Notes: a model not told the origin generated them from the letters alone. 64,000 nucleotides of DNA from Micromonospora humi (GCF_900090105.1 NZ_FMDM01000004.1:62001-126000); one strand, 5' to 3'. Counted from the first letter of the stretch, positions 38,611 to 46,990 are shown. A program made the numbers and translations.

Positions 38611-39431
38611 GGCTTCCCCGCCGGGGTGGCGAGCACCGCGAGCGCGGCCCGGCGGGCGCGCCGGCCGCGCAGCGAGCTGGCCCCGACCAGCAGCAGCGCG
38701 ATGACGAACATGGCCGTGCCGATGACGTTGACCTGCGGCGGGATGCCTCGCTGGGCGGCACCCCAGACGTACATCGGGAACGTGACGGTGGTGCCGGCGT
38801 TGAAGTTGGTGATGATGAAGTCGTCGAAGCTGAGCGAGAAGGCGAGCAGCGCGGCGGCCACGATGCCGGGCAGCACCAGCGGCAGCGTGATCCGGCGGAA
38901 CGTCTGCCACTCGCTGGCGTACAGGTCCATCGCGGCCTCCTCCAGCCGCCGGTCCATGCCGGCGAGCCGGGCCTTCACGGTGACCACCACGAACGACACG
39001 CAGAACATCACGTGCGCGATGACGATGGTCCAGAAGCCCTGCGGCACCCCGGCGGCGACGAAGAGGGCGAGCAGCGAGGTGCCCATCACCAGCTCCGGGG
39101 TGGCCATCGGCAGGAAGATCAGGCCGTTGATCCCGGACCGCCCGCGGAAGCCGTGCCGGACCAGGGCGAAGGCCATCAGCGTGCCGAGCACGGTGGAGAC
39201 CACGGTGGCGATCAGGCCGATCTCCATGCTGCGTACCACCGCGTCGCACATGTCGGCGGTGGCGCAGGGGCGAGCCCAGTTGTCGAGTGTGAACTCGTTG
39301 AAGTCGTAGGAGAGCCGGCTGGAGGGCCGGTTGAAGGAGAGCCCGGCGACCACCAGGATCGGCAGCGTGAGATAGCCGAGGACGAGCAGGGCCACGCCCA
39401 TCACCCACCGGTCGGCCAGCCAACGTCGCAT
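38607..39431 (-). CDS. potC: Polyamine ABC transporter permease PotC
   Basis: 274 aa, six hydrophobic helices. The EAA loop is EEAAMDLYASEWQTFRRITLPLVLPG. The Asn-Phe-Asn-Ala-Gly-Thr-Thr-Val-Thr-Phe-Pro-Met-Tyr-Val-Trp-Gly segment is characteristic of PotC. It forms the membrane channel with PotB, powered by PotA. Its start touches the PotB stop and its stop overlaps the oxidoreductase ATG. Confidence 0.93.
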   Translation of the reverse strand: MRRWLADRWVMGVALLVLGYLTLPILVVAGLSFNRPSSRLSYDFNEFTLDNWARPCATADMCDAVVRSMEIGLIATVVSTVLGTLMAFALVRHGFRGRSGINGLIFLPMATPELVMGTSLLALFVAAGVPQGFWTIVIAHVMFCVSFVVVTVKARLAGMDRRLEEAAMDLYASEWQTFRRITLPLVLPGIVAAALLAFSLSFDDFIITNFNAGTTVTFPMYVWGAAQRGIPPQVNVIGTAMFVIALLLVGASSLRGRRARRAALAVLATPAGKP

Positions 39432-40345
39432 CAGAGCACCTCCTCCGTGCCGGCCCGGCGCAGGTAGGTGAAGACGATCGCCAGGATCGCGGCCATCAGC
39501 AGGAACGACAGCGCCGCGCCCTGCGGGTAGTCGAGCCGGACCAGGAACGCCGAGTCGATGACGTTGCCGATCATGTATTCGTTCGGGGTGCCGAGCAGTT
39601 CGGCGTTGATGTAGTCGCCGGTGGCCGGGATGAAGAAGAGCAGCGTGCCGGCGATCAGGCCGGGCATCGACAGCGGCAGGGTGACCCTGCCGAACGCGCG
39701 CAGCGGGTTCGCGTAGAGGTCGCTCGCCGCCTCCAGCAGCCGGGGATCGAGCCGCTCCAGGCTCGCGTACAGCGGCAGCACCAGGAACGGCAGGAAGTTG
39801 TACGTCAGGCCGAGCACCACCGCGACCGGGGTGGCCAGCAGCCGGCCGTCCGGGCCGAGCAGGTGCACGTCACGCAGCAGGCCGACCAGCGCGCCGTTGT
39901 CCGACAGGATGGTCTTCCAGGCCAGCGTGCGCACCAGGAAGCTGGTGAACATCGGCGCGACCACGGCCACCAGCAGCAGGTTCTTCCACCGGCCGGCCTT
40001 CTGCGCGATCGCGTACGCCAGCGGGTAGCCCATCAGCAGCGCGAGCACCAGCGCGATCGCCGAGTAGAGGAAGGACCGGAGGAACTGCGGCCAGTACGCC
40101 TGCAACGCGTCCGGGTAGTTGCCCACCGCCCAGGTCATCGCGTATCCGGTGGAGAGCGAGCCGGCCGGGTCGTAGAGGCTGGCGGCGGCGAGCTGGAGCA
40201 GCGGCAGCGCGAAGAAGACCAGCAGCCAGGCCGCGCCCGGCAGCAGCAACAGGTACGGCAGGAGGCGGTGTCGCCGCCTCCGGTCGGGTGCGGGCGCGGC
40301 AGGCGTGGTGGGCGGCGTTCCGCCGAGATGGGCCAGCGCCGTCAT
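39431..40345 (-). CDS. potB: Polyamine ABC transporter permease PotB
   Basis: 304 aa from the ATG at 40345, overlapping the potA stop. A cytoplasmic Pro/Arg-rich N-terminus (residues 1-28) precedes six helices. The EAA motif is LEAASDLYANPLRAFGRVTLPLSMPG, followed by FFIPATGDYINAELLGTPNEYMIGN, which is specific to PotB-type permeases. Confidence 0.93.
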   Translation of the reverse strand: MTALAHLGGTPPTTPAAPAPDRRRRHRLLPYLLLLPGAAWLLVFFALPLLQLAAASLYDPAGSLSTGYAMTWAVGNYPDALQAYWPQFLRSFLYSAIALVLALLMGYPLAYAIAQKAGRWKNLLLVAVVAPMFTSFLVRTLAWKTILSDNGALVGLLRDVHLLGPDGRLLATPVAVVLGLTYNFLPFLVLPLYASLERLDPRLLEAASDLYANPLRAFGRVTLPLSMPGLIAGTLLFFIPATGDYINAELLGTPNEYMIGNVIDSAFLVRLDYPQGAALSFLLMAAILAIVFTYLRRAGTEEVL

Positions 40346-41562
40346 GTGGCGGCTTCCAGACGCTGCGGTGGTACGCCGACACCACCGTCCGCCGGGCTGC
40401 CGTCCGCTCGGCCGCCGCCGGTGGCACCGGGCCGGGTGGCACTGCCGTCGGCGTCGTCGCCTGCGGAGTCGTCGCGGGGCAGGACGAAGGAGTGCCGCGG
40501 ATGCCAGTGTGCGGTGACCTCGACGCCGGGCACCAGCCGGGCGTCCGGGTCGTTGTTCGCGGTGAACACCGACATCTCCTGCCCCCAGGCGGTGCGGAGC
40601 AGGAACTCGGTGCTCACGCCGGCGTAGCAGATGTCGGTCAGCACGCCACTGACCGCGTTGCGGCCGTCCGGGACCCGGGTGCGGTCGGCGACCAGGTGCA
40701 GCTTCTCCGGCCGTACGCCGAGCCAGACCGGGCCCTGCCGGGACCGGGCCCGCTCCAGCGGGGTGGCGAACCGGTAGCCGTGGCCGGTGACCAGCAGGTC
40801 GTCCGCGTCGTGGCCGCTCACCTCGGCCTCGATGAGGTTGGACTGGCCCAGGAAGTTGGCCACGAACGGGCTGGCCGGGTACTCGTAGATGTCGGCGGGC
40901 GCGCCGAGTTGCTCGATCCGCCCGGCGTTCATGACCGCGACCGTGTCGGCCATCCACATCGCCTCCTCCTGGTCGTGCGTGACGTGCAGGAAGGTGATGC
41001 CGACCTCGGCCTGGATCCGCTTCAGCTCGATCTGCATCTGCCGGCGCAACTTCAGGTCGAGCGCGCCGAGCGGCTCGTCGAGCAGCAGCATCTGCGGGTG
41101 GTTGATGAGCGCCCGGGCCAGCGCCACGCGCTGCTGCTGGCCACCGGAGAGCTGGGCCGGCCGGCGCCGGCCGTACCCGTCGAGCTGGACCAGCGCGAGC
41201 ATCCGCTCGACCTGCTCGCCCACCTTGCGGATGCCGCGGCGGCGCAGCCCGAAGGCCACGTTCTCGTGGATGTCGAGGTGCGGGAAGAGCGCGTAGCTCT
41301 GGAACACGGTGTTGACCGGCCGCTTGTACGGTCGGAGCCCGGTGATGTCGCGGTCGCCGAGCAGCACCCGCCCGCTGGTGGGCGCCTCCAGCCCGGCGAT
41401 CATCCGCAGCGTGGTGGTCTTGCCGCAGCCGGACGCGCCGAGCAGGGCGAAGAACGAGCCCTGCGGGACGGTGAGGCTGAGGTCGTCGACGGCGGTGAAG
41501 ACGCCGAACCGCTTGGTGACGTCGGCCAGTCGCAGATCGCCGGCCGGTGCTTCCTGCGCCAT
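40342..41562 (-). CDS. potA: Polyamine ABC transporter ATP-binding protein PotA
   Basis: 406 aa from the ATG at 41562. Walker A GASGCGKTT is at residues 42-50, signature LSGGQQQR at 138-145, Walker B LLLDEP at 159-164 and the switch His in VTHDQEEA. A TOBE domain (about 285-370) follows, with LGVRPEKLHLV. The final 30 residues are Gly/Asp-rich and look dispensable. It energises putrescine or spermidine uptake with PotBCD. Confidence 0.95.
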   Translation of the reverse strand: MAQEAPAGDLRLADVTKRFGVFTAVDDLSLTVPQGSFFALLGASGCGKTTTLRMIAGLEAPTSGRVLLGDRDITGLRPYKRPVNTVFQSYALFPHLDIHENVAFGLRRRGIRKVGEQVERMLALVQLDGYGRRRPAQLSGGQQQRVALARALINHPQMLLLDEPLGALDLKLRRQMQIELKRIQAEVGITFLHVTHDQEEAMWMADTVAVMNAGRIEQLGAPADIYEYPASPFVANFLGQSNLIEAEVSGHDADDLLVTGHGYRFATPLERARSRQGPVWLGVRPEKLHLVADRTRVPDGRNAVSGVLTDICYAGVSTEFLLRTAWGQEMSVFTANNDPDARLVPGVEVTAHWHPRHSFVLPRDDSAGDDADGSATRPGATGGGRADGSPADGGVGVPPQRLEAAT

Positions 41563-41567
41563 CTGCC

Positions 41568-42752
41568 TCACGCCCCGATGACCTGCTGGAACTTGGTCTC
41601 GTACTCCTTCTCGCGCTGTTCGTCCAGCGCCATGAAGACCTTCGACTTCGCCAGGATCGCGTCGTCCGGGAAGATCAGCGGGTTTGCCGCCAGCTCCGGG
41701 TCGATCTTCTCCATCTCGGCCTGCGCGCCCTGCACCGGGCAGATGTAGTTGACGAACGCGGCCAGCTTCGCGGCCACCGCCGGGTCGTAGTAGTGGTTCA
41801 TCAACGCCTCGGCGTTGGCCCGGTGGGTGGCCTTGTTCGGCACGAGCATGTTGTCCGACCAGAGCATGACGCCGGACTCCGGCACCACGAATTTGATCTT
41901 CGCATCCTCGAAGCCGAGCTGGATCACGTCGCCCGACCAGCCGATGCACGCGGCGATGTCGCCCTTGGCCAGGTCGGGAGCGTAGTCGTTGCCGGTGAAG
42001 CGCCGGATCTGCTTGCTGTCCACGGCCTTCCTGAGCTTGTTCAACGCGTCGTCGAACTGGGCCGGGGTGAAGTTCGCCGGGTCGTGGCCGCCGGCCTGGA
42101 GCAGCAGGCCCATGGTGTCGCGCATCTCCGACAGCACCGTCACCTTGCCCTTGAGGTCGGCGCGGGTGAGCAGCTCGTCGACGGTGCGGATCTCCTTGGT
42201 CACCTTGGCGTTGTAGGCCAGACCGGCCAGACCGGACTGCCAGGGGACGGCGAGCTGGGTGTCCTTGTCGAAGGAGCGGCCGCGCAGCGACGGCAGCAGG
42301 TTCGCCTCGACGTTGGGAATCTTCGCCTTGTCCAGCTTCTGGACCCAGCCGAGCCGGATCATCCGGGCGGCCATCCAGTCGGTGAGCACCATGATGTCCC
42401 GGCCGGTGCTCTGACAGCCGGCGAGCTGGTTCTGCACCTTGCCGAAGAACTCGTTGTTGTCGTTGACGTCCTCGGTGTAGGTCACCTGGATGCCGGAGGC
42501 GGCGACGAAGGCGTCCAACGTGGGGCGCTTGGCGGCGTTCTTCTCGTCGGTGTCCATGTACTGCGGCCAGTTCGAGAACGCCAGCTTCTTCTCGGTGGCG
42601 GACAGGTCGTCGCTCCTGCATCCGGCCTCGGTCTGCTGGGCACCCTTGGTGCCGCAGCCGGCGAGCGTGCCCGCGGTGGCGAGCAGCGCGGCCGAGCCGA
42701 CGGTCCCGGTGAGCAGACCACGCCGGGTGAGCGTCCGGAGGGGACTACGCAT
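41568..42752 (-). CDS. potD: Polyamine-binding lipoprotein PotD (Tat-type signal)
   Basis: 394 aa; AAGGAG lies 8 bases before the ATG at 42752. The signal has a twin arginine (TRRGLLTG, Arg10-Arg11) and a lipobox LAGC (Cys33), so it is a lipoprotein probably exported by Tat. The mature part is a PotD-type solute-binding protein (LAFSNWPQYMDTDEKN, YTEDVNDNNEFFGKVQ, IGWSGDVIQLG). It is the first gene of the polyamine operon; potA starts 5 bases downstream. An inverted repeat lies upstream. Confidence 0.94.
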   Translation of the reverse strand: MRSPLRTLTRRGLLTGTVGSAALLATAGTLAGCGTKGAQQTEAGCRSDDLSATEKKLAFSNWPQYMDTDEKNAAKRPTLDAFVAASGIQVTYTEDVNDNNEFFGKVQNQLAGCQSTGRDIMVLTDWMAARMIRLGWVQKLDKAKIPNVEANLLPSLRGRSFDKDTQLAVPWQSGLAGLAYNAKVTKEIRTVDELLTRADLKGKVTVLSEMRDTMGLLLQAGGHDPANFTPAQFDDALNKLRKAVDSKQIRRFTGNDYAPDLAKGDIAACIGWSGDVIQLGFEDAKIKFVVPESGVMLWSDNMLVPNKATHRANAEALMNHYYDPAVAAKLAAFVNYICPVQGAQAEMEKIDPELAANPLIFPDDAILAKSKVFMALDEQREKEYETKFQQVIGA

Positions 42753-42864
42753 GTGACGACTCCTTGGGGGGCATCGTCGGCGGCGGGACGGGGGTGGCTC
42801 GCCGGCGGGAGGTCAGTGGCGATGGGGCACTGATCCTGACATGAGAAACCCTCTCTCACAAGGG

Positions 42865-42880
42865 ATTCCGTTGCCGGAAT
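42865..42880. promoter_or_regulatory. Inverted repeat between potD and the Lrp/AsnC gene, candidate operator
   Basis: ATTCCG and CGGAAT (42865-42870 and 42875-42880) are separated by TTGC, in the 206-base region between the divergent potD and Lrp/AsnC-type genes. It is well placed for a regulator of both directions, probably the AsnC-like protein itself. No binding evidence exists in the sequence beyond the dyad. Confidence 0.35.
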
Positions 42881-42958
42881 AGCTATGGGCCACGAAATAC
42901 GCCAGACTGCGCCCGGGCACTACGCTCAGCACAGAGAATCGGACATGGGGAGCGGGCG

Positions 42959-43471
42959 ATGGCCAACCGGCAGTCGGAGAACGGCAACGGCAACCGTCGG
43001 GTCACTGTGCGTGAAGGCTCCAACCACGCTCTGCTCGACGACGTGGCCAAGCAGATCATCGAGCAGCTCCAGGAGGACGGCCGCCGCCCGTACGCGAGCA
43101 TCGGCAAGGCGGTCGGCCTCTCCGAGGCGGCGGTCCGCCAGCGGGTGCAGCGCCTGCTCGACGCCGGGGTGATGCAGATCGTCGCGGTGACCGATCCGCT
43201 CCAGCTCGGCTTCCCCCGCCAGGCCATGATCGGGCTGCGCACCGACGGCGACCTGGAGCCGGTGGCCGACCGGCTGGCCGAGTTCGAGGAGATCGACTAC
43301 GTGGTGATCACCGCCGGCTCGTTCGACCTGCTGGCCGAGGTGGTCTGCCGCAACGACGCGCACCTGCTGGAGATCCTGCAGAAGCTGCGCGGGGTGCCCG
43401 GGGTGCTCTCCACCGAGGCGTTCGTCTATCTCAAGCTGCGCAAGCAGACCTACACCTGGGGCACCGCCTGA
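42959..43471 (+). CDS. Lrp/AsnC-family transcriptional regulator
   Basis: 170 aa. An N-terminal HTH (LDDVAKQIIEQLQEDGRRPYASIGKAVGLSEAAVRQRVQRLLDAGVMQIV, residues 25-74) is followed by a RAM ligand-binding domain (residues 85-160). It is divergent from potD and probably controls the polyamine genes in response to a small ligand. This pairing of AsnC-like regulators with Pot/aminotransferase genes is common in actinobacteria, and an aminotransferase follows 0.7 kb downstream. Confidence 0.92.
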   Translation: MANRQSENGNGNRRVTVREGSNHALLDDVAKQIIEQLQEDGRRPYASIGKAVGLSEAAVRQRVQRLLDAGVMQIVAVTDPLQLGFPRQAMIGLRTDGDLEPVADRLAEFEEIDYVVITAGSFDLLAEVVCRNDAHLLEILQKLRGVPGVLSTEAFVYLKLRKQTYTWGTA

Positions 43472-43647
43472 ACGTGACCGACGAAGGCCCGCCAGGCGGT
43501 CGGGGTGAAGCTGAGGGTGCCGCCGGCGCGATCCTTGCTGTCGCGCACCAGCACCCGACCGGGCAGGTTGTCGGCCACCTCGACGCAGTCGCCGCCGTTG
43601 TTGCTGCTGCGGGTCGCGGTGCGCCAGCGGGCGCCGGTCATCTCCAT
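43450..43647 (-). CDS. DUF397 domain-containing protein
   Basis: 65 aa from the ATG at 43647 (GGAGG upstream). It has the standard DUF397 pattern: ARWRTATRSSNNGGDCVEVADN, VRDSKD, LSFTPTAWRAFV. DUF397 proteins usually follow an HTH gene with which they form a regulatory pair. Here the HTH remnant lies 19 bases upstream. Its 3' end overlaps the end of the convergent Lrp gene by 22 bases. Confidence 0.92.
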   Translation of the reverse strand: MEMTGARWRTATRSSNNGGDCVEVADNLPGRVLVRDSKDRAGGTLSFTPTAWRAFVGHVQAVPQV

Positions 43648-43666
43648 GCCTCCGCCACTCCCCTGA

Positions 43667-43957
43667 TCAGCTCGATCGAGCGCCGTCGCGGCGGCGGAAC
43701 GGCTCCGGCCACAGCTCGGCCGCGTCCCGGCGCAGGATCCCGGCCACCGCGACCCGGGTACGCGGATGCGGGATGCGGCCGGCCGCCAGCCAGCGCGCCG
43801 CCGTCTTCGGGTCGACGGCCACCTTCTCGGCCAATGACTCGATCGTCTCGCCCGCCTCGGCGACGCCGGTGAGTGGAACGTCATGGGTGCCTGCGGGCCG
43901 GTTTGACACCCATGGCGTTCCACTCGGAGCCGGCCAGGCCGGTGAGCGGAACGCCAC
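43667..43957 (-). pseudogene. Decayed HTH gene partnered with DUF397
   Basis: An open frame of about 96 codons. The downstream 70 read as an HTH domain (TIESLAEKVAVDPKTAARWLAAGRIPHPRTRVAVAGIL, then ELWPEPFRRR), similar to XRE-type regulators that accompany DUF397. It stops right after the HTH, whereas relatives usually continue for another 150-200 residues. Its 5' part consists of translated repeat DNA (the hairpin copy at 43873-43923 and a half copy at 43946-43962), so no genuine start is visible. I treat it as a remnant; a very short functional HTH cannot be excluded. Confidence 0.45.
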
Positions 43958-43971
43958 GGGTGCCTGTGGGC
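43866..43971. repeat. 17/17/17 hairpin copy and adjoining half copy
   Basis: Arms GTGGAACGTCATGGGTG (43873-43889) and CACCCATGGCGTTCCAC (43907-43923) pair with one G-T position around a 17-base loop. This is the same geometry and arm motif (GTGGAACRYCAYGGGYG) as the element at 29163-29213. A 34-base direct repeat of its left part (43866-43899) recurs at 43938-43971 without a right arm. It disrupts the 5' region of the HTH remnant. Confidence 0.7.
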
Positions 43972-44213
43972 GGGATCACCTCCCGGCCGGGGCAGGTGTG
44001 CGCAGACTGCGCGGGACCTGGCCGGCGGTGCCGCGCGGCGTGGGAGGACGGCGAATCCGCGCGGGTGCGATTTCCGTTGCGTGAATGTCTGCAGGTCGCT
44101 GAATTCGTCGCGTGAGCACTCACTCACTTGCCATCTCGGCACCGGCTGTGGGATAACCGTGGGCAGAGCGGCCGGTGTCACCCCGGACCGGCCCGCGACC
44201 CGATGGGGCTGAC
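43972..44213. other. Gene-free spacer upstream of the aminotransferase
   Basis: Apart from the HTH remnant and repeats, the stretch from 43648 to 44213 has no convincing gene. It probably holds the aminotransferase promoter. I see no clear -35/-10 pair or dyad in it. Confidence 0.5.
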
Positions 44214-45560
44214 ATGGCCAACGTGACCGACCACCTCTGGATGCACTTCACCCGGATGGCCAGCTACTCCGCCGGCGAGGTCCCGACCATCGTGCGGGGC
44301 GAGGGCGCGTACGTCTGGGACGCGCAGGGCCGCCGCTACCTCGACGGGCTGGCCGGGCTCTTCGTGGTCAACGCCGGCCACGGGCGGACCGAGCTCGCCG
44401 AGGCCGCCGCGAAGCAGGCCGGCGAGCTGGCGTACTTCCCGCTCTGGTCCTACGCCCACCCGACCGCTGTCGAGTTGGCCGAGCGGATCGCCGCGCTCAC
44501 CCCGGGCGACCTGAACCGGATCTTCTTCACCACCGGCGGCTCGGAGGCCGTCGAGGCGGCGTGGAAGCTGGCCCGGGCCTACTTCAAGCGCACCGGCCAG
44601 CCCAACAAGCACAAGGTGGTCAGCCGCTACATCGCCTATCACGGCACCTCGATGGGCGCGCTGTCGATCACCGGGCTGCCCGGCATCAAGAGCGACTTCG
44701 AGCCGCTGGTGCCCGGCGGGATCAAGGTGCCGAACACCAACTTCTACCGGGCGCCGGAGCACGGCGACGACGCCGAGGCGTTCGGCCGGTGGGCCGCCGA
44801 CGAGATCGGCCGGGCGATCGAGCGGGAGGGGCCGGACACGGTCGCCGCGGTGTTCCTGGAGCCGGTGCAGAACTCCGGCGGCTGCTTCCCGCCACCACCC
44901 GGCTACTTCGCGCGGGTCCGCGAGATCTGCGACGCGTACGACGTGCTGCTGGTCAGCGACGAGGTGATCTGCTCCTGGGGTCGGCTCGGCGAATACTTCG
45001 GTGCCGCCCGCTACGGCTACCAGCCGGACATCATCACCACCGCCAAGGGGATCACCTCCGGCTACGCCCCGCTCGGCGCGATGATCGCCAGTGACCGGCT
45101 GATGGAGCCGTTCCTCACCGAGACCGGCATGTTCGCCCACGGCGTGACGTTCGGCGGGCACCCGGTCTCCTGCGCGGTGGCGCTGGCCAACCTGGAGGTC
45201 TTCGCGCGCGAGGACCTGGTCGGGCACGTCCGGGCCAACGAGGACGCCTTCCGGTCCACCCTGGAGAAGCTCAACGACCTGCCGATCGTCGGCGACGTGC
45301 GGGGCGACGGCTACTTCTACGGCATCGAACTGGTCAAGGACAAGGCGACCCGGGAGACGTTCGACGAGGCGGAGTCCGAGCGGCTCCTGCGCGGCTTCCT
45401 CTCCACCGCGCTCTTCGCCGCCGGGCTCTACTGCCGGGCCGACGACCGGGGCGACCCGGTGGTGCAGCTCGCCCCGCCGCTGATCGCCGAGCAGCAGCAG
45501 TTCGACGAGATCGAGCAGATCCTGCGGGCGGTGCTCACCGAGGCGTGGTCCCGGCTGTAG
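44214..45560 (+). CDS. Class III aminotransferase, probably putrescine/diamine type (SpuC-like)
   Basis: 448 aa from the ATG at 44214; the frame extends only 13 codons further. It is a PLP aminotransferase: FFTTGGSEAVEAAWKLARAYF, YIAYHGTSMGALSITG, EPVQNSGGCFPPP, VSDEVICSWGRLG, catalytic Lys278 in TTAKGITSGYAPLGA, and VTFGGHPVSCAVAL. The pattern is that of putrescine- and omega-amino-acid:pyruvate aminotransferases. Proximity to potABCD and the AsnC-like regulator supports a diamine substrate, giving 4-aminobutyraldehyde for the PatD-like dehydrogenase at 26.4 kb. Confidence 0.88.
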   Translation: MANVTDHLWMHFTRMASYSAGEVPTIVRGEGAYVWDAQGRRYLDGLAGLFVVNAGHGRTELAEAAAKQAGELAYFPLWSYAHPTAVELAERIAALTPGDLNRIFFTTGGSEAVEAAWKLARAYFKRTGQPNKHKVVSRYIAYHGTSMGALSITGLPGIKSDFEPLVPGGIKVPNTNFYRAPEHGDDAEAFGRWAADEIGRAIEREGPDTVAAVFLEPVQNSGGCFPPPPGYFARVREICDAYDVLLVSDEVICSWGRLGEYFGAARYGYQPDIITTAKGITSGYAPLGAMIASDRLMEPFLTETGMFAHGVTFGGHPVSCAVALANLEVFAREDLVGHVRANEDAFRSTLEKLNDLPIVGDVRGDGYFYGIELVKDKATRETFDEAESERLLRGFLSTALFAAGLYCRADDRGDPVVQLAPPLIAEQQQFDEIEQILRAVLTEAWSRL

Positions 45561-45567
45561 ACCGGGG

Positions 45568-45951
45568 TCAGTGGTTGGGCGGGATCACCCGGAGGTGACC
45601 CCGGCGGCCCTGCTGGTGCGGGGGCTGGGACTGCGGGTGCGGGCGGGACTGGGGGTCCTCGGGCGGGCGCGGCGGGGTCGGGCGGGCCGCCTCGCGGACC
45701 GCCTCGGCCAGCGCGACCAGGTCGTCCGTGGTGGGTGGCGGCGGCTCGAACTCGCCCTCGTGCCGCACCACGTCCCAGCCGCGCGGGGCGGTCAGGCTGC
45801 GGGCGTGCTGCTCACACAGGTCGTACGTGTGCGGTTCGGCGAACGCCGCGAGCGGGCCCACCACCGCCGTCGACTCGTTGTAGACATAGGTCAATGTGGC
45901 GACCGCTTGCCGGGGGCAGCCGTTACGGGAGCAGCGCCGTGGTGACCTCAC
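45568..45951 (-). CDS. DUF3499 domain-containing protein
   Basis: 127 aa from a GTG start. The metal-ligand-like pattern RRCSRNGCPRQAVATLTYVYNESTAVVGPL and DLCEQHARSLTAPRGWDVV defines DUF3499, a small Cys-containing family of actinobacteria. The C-terminal 40 residues are Pro/Gln/His-rich. In other actinobacteria this gene sits next to the metallopeptidase-like and whiB genes, as here. Function unknown. Confidence 0.92.
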   Translation of the reverse strand: MRSPRRCSRNGCPRQAVATLTYVYNESTAVVGPLAAFAEPHTYDLCEQHARSLTAPRGWDVVRHEGEFEPPPPTTDDLVALAEAVREAARPTPPRPPEDPQSRPHPQSQPPHQQGRRGHLRVIPPNH

Positions 45952-46105
45952 GTGCGGCAGGGTATCCCCATTACCGGGTCCGGCGCACCGCTTCGCGTTA
46001 CGACACGCCCGTCATGGTGATCACAATTCGCCCGATCGGCGCACCGGCACGCCGGGTGGTCGCGCGACGGCGGTCGGGCCGGGCCACCGGGCTACCCTGT
46101 CCGTC

Positions 46106-46555
46106 ATGACGAGCCCGCAGAACCGCCGCCCCGGCTCCGGCCGGCGCACCCACCGCGACCGGCACGGTCGGGGGCTGCGCGGGCGGCTGGTGCCGGCCAC
46201 CGTGCCGTTGGCCCGGACGAAGGCCGAGGTCTTCGACGACCTGGTGCTCGACACCGTGGAGACGCTGGAACGCCGGTTCGCCAAGGAGTTGGCCGGGGTG
46301 GAGTTCGCCGTCGAGGACGTCCCGCCGGACCTGAACGTCTACGACTCCGACGTGCTGGAGGACGGCGAGGTGCCGCTCGCCCGGCTCCTGCCGGGCCGGC
46401 CCGGCCGCCAGGAGGTGCCGCCGCGCATCGTGCTCTACCGGCGACCGCTGGAGTTCCGCGCGATGGACCGGGAGGACCTGGCGGACCTCGTGCACGACGT
46501 GATCATCGAGCAGGTGGCGAACCTGCTCGGGGTCGACCCGGACGAACTGGCCTGA
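46106..46555 (+). CDS. Metallopeptidase-family (DUF1025) protein lacking the HExxH motif
   Basis: 149 aa from the ATG at 46106. The zincin-like family pattern is clear: FDDLVLDTVETLERRFAKELAGVEFAVEDVPPDL, IVLYRRPLEFRAMD, LADLVHDVIIEQVANLLGVDPDEL. At the place where family members have HEIGHHFG, this protein reads IEQVANLLG, so both zinc-binding histidines are missing and catalysis is unlikely. It is convergent with whiB across 59 bases and divergent from DUF3499. Confidence 0.87.
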   Translation: MTSPQNRRPGSGRRTHRDRHGRGLRGRLVPATVPLARTKAEVFDDLVLDTVETLERRFAKELAGVEFAVEDVPPDLNVYDSDVLEDGEVPLARLLPGRPGRQEVPPRIVLYRRPLEFRAMDREDLADLVHDVIIEQVANLLGVDPDELA

Positions 46556-46614
46556 GCGTCGCGCGTCGAGCCCCACGGACCGGGCGGCCCCCACCGCCCC
46601 GGTCCGTACGCGGG

Positions 46615-46875
46615 TCAGGCGGCGACCCGCCGCTTGAGCTTGCGCCGCTCCCGTTCGGAGAGGCCGCCCCAGATCCCGAACCGCTCGTCGTGGCCGAGCG
46701 CGTACTCCAGACATTCCGTCTTCACTTCACACCGCGAGCAGATGCGCTTCGCCTCGCGGGTCGAGCCGCCCTTCTCGGGAAAGAACGCCTCCGGGTCGGT
46801 CTGCGAGCAGAGCGCTCGCTCCTGCCACTCCGGCGCGTTCCCGAGCAGGTCGGCCACCTCGAGCTGGCCGTCCAT
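46615..46875 (-). CDS. whiB: WhiB-type iron-sulfur regulator (developmental WhiB/WhiB2 class)
   Basis: 86 aa with AAGGAGG 6 bases before the ATG. The four [4Fe-4S] ligands are Cys23, Cys46, Cys49 and Cys55; the GIWGG turn is at residues 67-71, followed by the basic ERERRKLKRR tail. The WQERALCSQTDPEAFFPEKGGSTREAK segment is nearly the Streptomyces WhiB sequence. WhiB acts with WhiA to control sporulation septation in Streptomyces, and WhiB2/WhmD controls septation in mycobacteria. It has its own promoter with an overlapping palindrome. Confidence 0.96.
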   Translation of the reverse strand: MDGQLEVADLLGNAPEWQERALCSQTDPEAFFPEKGGSTREAKRICSRCEVKTECLEYALGHDERFGIWGGLSERERRKLKRRVAA

Positions 46876-46990
46876 CGATTGCCTCCTTGTCGCGCACCGG
46901 CGTCATTCGCCGCTGCAACCCCCCACGCGAAAGGCGTGCTTGTTCGTACGGGCCCAATTGGTGCGCTTCCGTGCGAACAACCCCATTCAA

